A stretch of DNA of 64,000 nucleotides from Actinoplanes regularis. Lineage in GTDB: Bacteria > Actinomycetota > Actinomycetes > Mycobacteriales > Micromonosporaceae. Every line of letters starts with the position of its first letter. Positions within the stretch are counted from its first letter, which is position 1. Made by a program: the position numbers and the translations under genes. The notes beneath the pieces were generated by a model. The model searched no databases, had not been told where the DNA came from, and saw only the letters and a program-made list of their open reading frames with translations. Positions 58,718 through 64,000 of this stretch are shown here, piece after piece. The DNA lies in NCBI RefSeq assembly GCF_900188005.1, contig NZ_FZNR01000001.1:1-64000 (forward strand), read 5' to 3'.

Positions 58718-59401
58718 ATGTCTGAGCACGCGCAACCTCGGGCACGCGCCGGAATCGACATCCCCAAGACCATCGCCGGCACTCTCGCGGCGGTCTCCGC
58801 CGCGGTGCTCGGCTCCTTCCTCGGGATGGCCGGCACGATCGCCGGTGCCGCGCTGGCCAGTCTGGTCAGCTCGGTCGGCACCGAGATCTACCACCGTTAC
58901 CTGGACCGCGGCACCAGAAGGCTGCAGGCCGCGTTCGTGACCGCGCCGGCCGCCGTCAGCACGCCGGAGGTGGCCGCGGCCGATCCGGAGGAGGCGCCGC
59001 CGTCCGGGACACCGAGACGGCTGCGCTGGAAGCGGATCGGGCTGGTGGCCGGGGCGCTCTTCGTCCTCGCGATCGGCACGCTCACCGTGGCCGAACTGCT
59101 GGCCGGGCGATCCGCCGCGGATGCCACCGGCGGGCGGGACAGCGGGGCGCCGACCGTGTTCAACTGGAGCGACGCCCACTCCGAGGACGGCGACAGGAAC
59201 CAGGCTCCGGCGCCGACCGGCACGCCGACCGATTCTGATACGACCGATGACGGTACGCAGGCACCGGAGCCGACGACCGCTGAACCGACGCTGGAACAGA
59301 CCACCGGGGCGCCGGCCGAGCCGACGCCGGCCGAGCCGACGCCGACCGGCGGCACCGATCAGGATCAGCAGCAGGGCACCGCGGAGCAACCACAGCGGTA
59401 G
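58718..59401 (+). CDS. Hypothetical membrane-anchored protein with Pro/Thr-rich tail
   Basis: 227 residues. A Gly/Ala-rich hydrophobic segment lies at about residues 17-50, and a clear membrane helix at about 107-127 (IGLVAGALFVLAIGTLTVAELLAG) is preceded by a basic stretch (RRLRWKR). The remaining 100 residues are acidic and rich in Pro, Thr, Glu and Gly, probably exposed and disordered. Similar anchored proteins are widespread in actinobacteria and have no known function. It lies 14 bases before the DinB gene and may be cotranscribed. Confidence 0.75.
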   Translation: MSEHAQPRARAGIDIPKTIAGTLAAVSAAVLGSFLGMAGTIAGAALASLVSSVGTEIYHRYLDRGTRRLQAAFVTAPAAVSTPEVAAADPEEAPPSGTPRRLRWKRIGLVAGALFVLAIGTLTVAELLAGRSAADATGGRDSGAPTVFNWSDAHSEDGDRNQAPAPTGTPTDSDTTDDGTQAPEPTTAEPTLEQTTGAPAEPTPAEPTPTGGTDQDQQQGTAEQPQR

Positions 59402-59415
59402 GAGGGAGATCGAGG

Positions 59416-59922
59416 ATGGACGCGAAGGGTGTTCTCGAGGACGCGTACGGCCGACTGCCCGACCTGGTCGACACCGCGATCCGTGGCCTGACCCCGGAGC
59501 AGCTCCGCTGGACCCCGCAGCCGGGCGCGAACTCGATCGGCTGGCTGGTCTGGCACCTCACCCGGGTGCAGGACAGCCACCTGGCCGAGCTCCTCGACGC
59601 CGAGCAGGTCTACATCACCGGCGAATGGGCCGGCCGGTTCGGTCGCAAGCCGGACCCGTCCGACACCGGGTACGGCCACAGCGCGGCCGACGTGGCCACG
59701 GTGGTGCCGGCGAGCGCTCAGGCGTTGAGCGAGTACTACCAGGCCGTACACGGAAAGACTCTGGCCTTCCTGGCCGGTCTGACCGACGCGGACCTGGACC
59801 GGATCGTCGATCGTGCCTGGGATCCCCCGGTCACCCTCGGCACCCGGCTGGTCAGCATGTACGACGACGACGCCCAGCACGCTGGGCAGGCCGCCTACCT
59901 CCGGGGCGTGCTGCCCCGGTGA
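59416..59922 (+). CDS. DinB-family protein (mycothiol-dependent transferase-like)
   Basis: 168-residue four-helix DinB fold. Putative metal-binding histidines appear in GWLVWHLTRVQDSH (about residue 45) and in DDAQHAGQAAYLRG near the C-terminus. Actinobacterial members include mycothiol-dependent isomerases and detoxifying transferases, so a thiol-conjugation role is plausible but not shown. GGAGG precedes the ATG. Confidence 0.87.
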   Translation: MDAKGVLEDAYGRLPDLVDTAIRGLTPEQLRWTPQPGANSIGWLVWHLTRVQDSHLAELLDAEQVYITGEWAGRFGRKPDPSDTGYGHSAADVATVVPASAQALSEYYQAVHGKTLAFLAGLTDADLDRIVDRAWDPPVTLGTRLVSMYDDDAQHAGQAAYLRGVLPR

Positions 59923-60022
59923 CCGGCGGGATGCGGGCCGCGTACGCCTCCTTCCGGGGACGGCGGCGCGCGCCTGCTTCCCGGAGGACCGGGCGGGATA
60001 CCCTCGCGCCGAGGAGGCGATC

Positions 60023-60895
60023 ATGCCGGAGCAACGTGCGAGTCAGACCGCGGTTCTCGTCTGTCAGGGCCGGGCCGCGGCACATCAGCGGCTCGCCGCG
60101 GGACGGTTCGCCGACCCGACCGCGCTCGCGCTGCTCCGCGACGAGGAGCGGGTCACGGTCGAGCAGGTCCGCGCGGGGCACCGGCCCGCGGACTGGAGCG
60201 GCCGGGTCGGGTACGAGATGGTGGCCCGCTGCGCCGAGATGATGGTGCCGCGGACGGTCGCCATCGACGAGGCGTTGCGGGAACGGCGTACGCCACAGGT
60301 GGTGATCCTCGGCGCGGGGCTGGACGGGCGGGCCTGGCGGATGCCGGAGCTGACCGACAGCGATGTGTACGAGGTCGACCAGTCCGCCTCCCAGCAGGAC
60401 AAGCGGGATCGGGCCGGGGCTCTGGAGGGCAAGCCGCCGACCTTCGTCCCGGTGGACTTCGGGCGGGACCGGCTGGGTGACGCGCTCGCCGCGAGCGGGT
60501 TCCGGGGCGCCGAGCCGACCACCTGGGTGTGGGAGGGCGTGGTGCCGTACCTGACCCGGGAGCAGGCGGCCGGCACGGTTCAGCAGGTGGCGTCGCTCTC
60601 GGCGGCGGGGAGCCGGCTGATCGTCAACTACCAGGCGCGGTCGGCGTCGGCGCGGTTCGGCCGCTTCGTGGTCCAGACGATGGTCAAGTTCAGCGACCGG
60701 CCGAACCCGTGGGCCGCGGAGCCGTGGCGCTCGGCCTGGACGCCGAAGCAGATGGCCCGGCTGCTGGAGCGCCACGGATTCACCATGATCCGTGACGATC
60801 ACCTGCGCGCGCTGGCCGCCGGCATGCTGAACGCGAACACGGACACGAACACGACCTCGTTCCGCTCCGGCCGGGTCGCGGTCGCGGACATCTAG
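60023..60895 (+). CDS. SAM-dependent methyltransferase, LCMT-like
   Basis: 290 residues. QVVILGAGLDGRAWRMPEL (residues 92-110) is the SAM-binding motif of the LCMT-like group, followed by VYEVDQSASQQDKR, TTWVWEGVVPYLT and GSRLIVNYQ. Related actinobacterial proteins are O-methyltransferases of unknown substrate. GAGGAGG lies before the ATG. The stop overlaps that of the facing SRPBCC gene. Confidence 0.88.
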   Translation: MPEQRASQTAVLVCQGRAAAHQRLAAGRFADPTALALLRDEERVTVEQVRAGHRPADWSGRVGYEMVARCAEMMVPRTVAIDEALRERRTPQVVILGAGLDGRAWRMPELTDSDVYEVDQSASQQDKRDRAGALEGKPPTFVPVDFGRDRLGDALAASGFRGAEPTTWVWEGVVPYLTREQAAGTVQQVASLSAAGSRLIVNYQARSASARFGRFVVQTMVKFSDRPNPWAAEPWRSAWTPKQMARLLERHGFTMIRDDHLRALAAGMLNANTDTNTTSFRSGRVAVADI

Positions 60896-61311
60896 CGGGA
60901 AGCGGCCTTCCGGGCCGCTTCCAGGACCGCTTTCAGCTCCACGATGCCGCGCTCGACGCGGGCCCGAACCGCACCCGCGAGCGCGTGCGGGAGGAGGTCG
61001 GTCGTCCAGACGACTCCGGTACGGCCGTTCACCTCGACGACCTGGAACGTGGCGTGGTGGTAGGTGAGCGGCAGCGCCTGCCCCTCGATCACCGAGTAGG
61101 CCAGGCGGCGCAGGTCGTGGTCGATCGCGACGATCCGCTCCCGGATCCGGGCACCGTTCGGCATGGTGAGGATGCGGAGGTCCCCGTCGATCTCGGTGGC
61201 GGACACCCGGCCGGGCAGGAGCCGTTCATGGACCGCGCCGACGTCGGCGATCGCATCCCACACCGATGCGGCCGGGACGTCGACGATCGTTTCCACGGAC
61301 ACCGTTGCCAA
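60892..61311 (-). CDS. SRPBCC-family protein
   Basis: 139 residues of the START/Bet v1 helix-grip fold: VSVETIVDVPAASVWDAIADVGAVHERLLPGRV at the N-terminus, and a long C-terminal helix (AGAVRARVERGIVELKAVLEAARK). Members bind hydrophobic ligands or act as cyclases; this one has no marker of a precise role. The start is TTG, three bases after the stop of the RING/TerD-like gene with GGAG overlapping that stop, so the pair is translationally coupled. Confidence 0.88.
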   Translation of the reverse strand: MATVSVETIVDVPAASVWDAIADVGAVHERLLPGRVSATEIDGDLRILTMPNGARIRERIVAIDHDLRRLAYSVIEGQALPLTYHHATFQVVEVNGRTGVVWTTDLLPHALAGAVRARVERGIVELKAVLEAARKAASR

Positions 61312-61314
61312 GAT

Positions 61315-64000
61315 TCACTCCGGGGTGAGGGCGCCGAGCAACTCGGCGGCGTCGGCGGACTGCCAGGGGTCGTCCGGGAACCCGGTCACGGTCAGCGCGA
61401 CCGACCCCTCGGCGGGCTGCCCTGGAATGTACCCGCCCAGGGTGTCGGCGTCGGTCACCGCGGCCAGCACCCGCAATCCGGTCGCGTCGAGCGGCTCCGG
61501 GTCGCGCGGCGCACCGGCCAGCGCGCGGATCGCCCCCGCGGTCGGCTCGGCGACTCCGGAGGGCAGGGTGGCGTAGGTGCCGTCGGGGAACGCCAGGACC
61601 ACCCGGTCGGCGCGGGCCGCGGCGTGCCAGGCGGCCAGGTCGAGCAGGGTGGGGCGCGGGCCGGCCGCGAAGTACTCCCACTGGTCGGCCGCGGTGCCGG
61701 CAAGCTGGCCGGCATGACCGCCGACGCTGTGGTTCGCGCCGCGGGCGGCGAGGTTCACATCGGTCCAGAGGAGCCGGCCACCGATCACGTCGATCACCAT
61801 CGGCATCAGGGCCTTCGCGTTGCCGCGCAGGTCGAAGCGCTGGGCGACGCGGGACGCGTCGAACTGACGGCCGCTGCCCTTCCAGTGCACGGCGAGACCC
61901 GCGAACGCCTCGCTGAGCAGCTCGAACGGCACGTTGTTGTAGCTGAGCACGACCGGCACCAGGTACCGGGCTCCGGCCTGGCGCAGCTCAGGCAGGTTCA
62001 GGTCCAGGTACTCGGTGGCGCCGGCGGGCGGCGGGGCCGAGGTGAAATCGCCGGAGTGGACCGCGGCATCGCCGTAGCGCAGGCGGGTGTAGTCGCAGTG
62101 GCCCAGCTTCCGCCAGTTCTCGTCGAAGAACACGCAGGACAGGTCGAGGTCGACCCGGTGCTCGGCGGTGTCCTCCCAGTGCAGGAAGAGGCGCAGGCGG
62201 TCGCCCGGCGGGAGGTCGCGCAGGCTGCCGCGCGGCCAGTTGGCGAGCCCACCGGAGGAGACCCGGGCGCGCAGCGGGGTGGGCACGTCGGCCAGGGTGG
62301 CGTCGATGACGGCCAGGTCGAAGCGGTCGAGCCGGGCGGCGCGCCGGGTCAGTTCGGCGTCGGCGATCCCCACGGTACGGGCGACGACCTCGGGCGGGAG
62401 CGGGTCGCGCCGCTCGGGTGCGGTCCAGGTCCGCCCGACGTCACTGGCCGGGAAGAAGAGCCGGCGCGGCGTGCCGGGTGCCGGCGCCGCGGGCCGCCCT
62501 CGGGTCACCACCGGGGTGGCGACGGGCGCGATCCGCGAGAACGCGTCACGCAACCGGCCCATGACGGAATCCCGCCGGGGATCGGCGGCGAGAAGCGCCT
62601 GGCCCACGGCCCCGATCGGCTCGGGTGCCGGGCTGGGCACCGTCCGGTCCCGGCCGGCCAGCTCAGCGCTCGCGGTCGCGATCAGCCCGGGCGCGACCCG
62701 CCCGGCGGCCGCCTCGGCCGCGGCGACGACCGCCGCCACCGAGGTGTCGTCACCGGCGGCCCGCAGCAGGTGATCGAGCCGCCGCCACAGCTGCCCCGGT
62801 CGTTCGGCGAGGAGGCGGACCGCCCCGGTGACGTCCTCCCGGGCCAGCGCCTCCTCCACCTCGGCCGCGTGCGTCCGGACCCGGACGCCGATTCGCCCGT
62901 CCGGGCCCTCGACGAGGACCAGCCGACGCGGCTGATCGGCGACGGCGGTCTGGATCACCTGGCCCAGCGGACTGCCCTTGCCGGTACGGGTGCCGCGCAG
63001 CGCCGCGAACGCCACGGCCGCCCCCGGGTGGGCCGTCACCCGCTCGAACGGATGCAGCCGCTCGGCCAGGCGCTTCCAGATCGTCGGGTGCCGCCGCACG
63101 TCCTCGGCGGCGGTCGCGGCGCCACACCGGTCGAGGTGGGCGAGGGCCGCCCGGCGTAGCGACCGGGAGAAGGCCCGGACCCGCGGCACCGGCACGACCA
63201 GCCGCTGCGGCCGGTCCTCGACGGCCGGCAGGATCAGGCCGGGATCGCCACCCGAGTACGCCCACAGCGTGCGCGCCACGTCGGTCGCCGTGCCCCAGAG
63301 ACTCCGCGCCTGCTCGATGACCTCGGCGTGCTTCGCGGTCAGCGCGGTGGCGTGCAACGCCCACGCGATCACGACAGCTGTCGTCTCCCGAGCCGGGGAG
63401 TGCGCGAGCAGCCAGGTCAGGTCGTCCGGCTCGGTGGCGGCCACCAGCGTACGCAAGTCGTCCCGTTCCGCCCGGCTCAGACCGTGCGGCCGCGCGACGA
63501 TCCGGTCCCGCGCCTCGGCCGCGCTGATCTTCGGGTCCGGATCGAGCCGCAGCACGCGGACCCGCAGCGCCGGCCCCGGCGCGGCCGGATCGCGCTCGGA
63601 GGTCATCGGCAGGTAGCCGGAGCCGGCGGAGATCCGGCGCCCGCAGATCGGGCAGCCGCTGAACTCGGCGGGCGGGAAGCAGGTGCGGCAGACCAGGTGG
63701 CCGCAGGGGTCGAGCGGCGCGCCCACCCCGTCCTCACCGCAGAGCACGCAGGGCGCGCCCTCGGCGGCGAACAGGTGGGTGAGCAGCCGGTTGACGAACA
63801 GCGCCTCGACGTCCGGCGTGTCCGGAAAGGATCGGAAGAGCGGCGTCAGGTCACGGTCCGCGCCGACCAGGTCGTCAAGGCCGGCCAACAGCCAGCCGGC
63901 CCAGAGGCGCCGTTCGCCCGGAAGGACGCCGAGGAGACCGGCACGCAGGTCGCGGTGCAGAACCCAGCCGCGGGCGGCGAGGTCGGCCTCGATCGTGGCG
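61315..64000 (-). CDS. RING-finger protein with TerD-like domain (MXAN_6230/SCO0854 family), 5' end beyond window
   Basis: At least 894 residues, and the frame is open to the right edge: the 112 bases above 63888 still encode protein (AARGWVLHRDLRAGLLGVL), so the TTG at 63888 is not the start. A RING-type zinc motif (CVLCGEDGVGAPLDPCGHLVCRTCF, then CPICGRR) lies at 63640-63755. Near the C-terminus DLDLSCVFFDENWRKLGHCDY, VHSGDF and LNLPELRQAGARYLVPVVLSYN resemble TerD stress-protein folds. RING fingers are rare in bacteria, and ubiquitin-like activity is unproven. It is coupled to the SRPBCC gene. Confidence 0.88.
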   Translation of the reverse strand, partial: ATIEADLAARGWVLHRDLRAGLLGVLPGERRLWAGWLLAGLDDLVGADRDLTPLFRSFPDTPDVEALFVNRLLTHLFAAEGAPCVLCGEDGVGAPLDPCGHLVCRTCFPPAEFSGCPICGRRISAGSGYLPMTSERDPAAPGPALRVRVLRLDPDPKISAAEARDRIVARPHGLSRAERDDLRTLVAATEPDDLTWLLAHSPARETTAVVIAWALHATALTAKHAEVIEQARSLWGTATDVARTLWAYSGGDPGLILPAVEDRPQRLVVPVPRVRAFSRSLRRAALAHLDRCGAATAAEDVRRHPTIWKRLAERLHPFERVTAHPGAAVAFAALRGTRTGKGSPLGQVIQTAVADQPRRLVLVEGPDGRIGVRVRTHAAEVEEALAREDVTGAVRLLAERPGQLWRRLDHLLRAAGDDTSVAAVVAAAEAAAGRVAPGLIATASAELAGRDRTVPSPAPEPIGAVGQALLAADPRRDSVMGRLRDAFSRIAPVATPVVTRGRPAAPAPGTPRRLFFPASDVGRTWTAPERRDPLPPEVVARTVGIADAELTRRAARLDRFDLAVIDATLADVPTPLRARVSSGGLANWPRGSLRDLPPGDRLRLFLHWEDTAEHRVDLDLSCVFFDENWRKLGHCDYTRLRYGDAAVHSGDFTSAPPPAGATEYLDLNLPELRQAGARYLVPVVLSYNNVPFELLSEAFAGLAVHWKGSGRQFDASRVAQRFDLRGNAKALMPMVIDVIGGRLLWTDVNLAARGANHSVGGHAGQLAGTAADQWEYFAAGPRPTLLDLAAWHAAARADRVVLAFPDGTYATLPSGVAEPTAGAIRALAGAPRDPEPLDATGLRVLAAVTDADTLGGYIPGQPAEGSVALTVTGFPDDPWQSADAAELLGALTPE

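Noticed and set aside
60985..63159. A 724-codon plus-strand frame
   Set aside because: It is antisense to the SRPBCC and RING/TerD-like genes and has no motif.
63886..63888. TTG as the start of the RING/TerD-like gene
   Set aside because: The frame continues upstream to the window edge with protein-like sequence and no stop.
1..64000. CRISPR arrays, insertion sequences, integrase genes, tRNA genes
   Set aside because: I looked for regular spaced repeats, transposase motifs and cloverleaf sequence and found none that I could support. The tandem repeats present have no spacers.

Overview
The window is high-GC chromosomal DNA from a filamentous actinobacterium. It fits Micromonosporaceae, and within that family best an Actinoplanes-like organism. 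This is inferred from the actinobacterial 16S leader at the left edge, the many GTG and TTG starts, the 4-base ATGA/GTGA gene overlaps, the LuxR-type two-component pair, DinB/mycothiol-type and MXAN_6230/SCO0854-type genes, and a soluble chemoreceptor fragment of the kind expected in a genus with motile spores. I saw no transposase, integrase, prophage, CRISPR array or tRNA gene. The left edge holds the leader and two promoters of an rRNA operon whose 16S gene lies beyond the window.

0.5-12 kb: a leftward four-gene unit (uncharacterised membrane protein, ABA4-like membrane protein, histidine kinase, response regulator); a molybdenum-cofactor maturation pair (MocA-type nucleotidyltransferase, XdhC); a cysteine hydrolase / GlxA-type regulator / HAD phosphatase operon; a DUF6194 gene divergent from a double-HTH MerR regulator; a PRC-barrel protein; and an eda-kdgK pair for 2-keto-3-deoxygluconate metabolism. 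12-18.7 kb: two regulator/enzyme pairs arranged divergently (a GntR-TetR fusion with an FAD monooxygenase, and a TetR with a CocE-type hydrolase), each with a palindromic operator candidate, and a secreted peptidoglycan-recognition amidase between them. 18.7-24.5 kb: a glycoconjugate cluster of two glycosyltransferases, a 27-codon bridging ORF, an alpha/alpha-toroid protein and a GH130 glycosidase/phosphorylase, facing a methyltransferase.

24.6-33 kb: a striking membrane protein built from 19-residue repeats, a Gfo/Idh/MocA oxidoreductase, a YtrA-type GntR regulator with a DUF1648 membrane protein, then a kynurenine operon (YchJ-like, tdo, kynU, amidohydrolase) and an orphan soluble chemoreceptor signalling fragment. 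33-45.7 kb: an apparent alpha-glucan utilisation locus comprising a LacI regulator, a lipoprotein-dependent sugar ABC importer, an intracellular GH13 alpha-glucosidase and two large secreted GH87-like beta-helix glucanases carrying binding modules. The two secreted enzymes would cut an alpha-glucan outside the cell, the importer would take up the oligosaccharides, and GH13 would finish them.

45.7-64 kb: a 350-bp imperfect giant palindrome; a SulP transporter fused to a beta-carbonic anhydrase, with a palindrome over its start codon; a nucleotide-sugar epimerase-like SDR; and the most interesting unit, a GCS2 carboxylate-amine ligase fused to a circularly permuted ATP-grasp enzyme, followed by an AsnO-type amidotransferase and an S9 peptidase. 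That set looks like a non-canonical route to an amidated dipeptide osmolyte or other small peptide. After it come a ribbon-helix-helix/Clp-N fusion with operator repeats and a 20-codon membrane micro-ORF, an MFS transporter with stop-codon-containing tandem repeats at its 3' end, a small anchored protein, a DinB protein, a methyltransferase, an SRPBCC protein, and a RING/TerD-like protein whose 5' end runs off the right edge.
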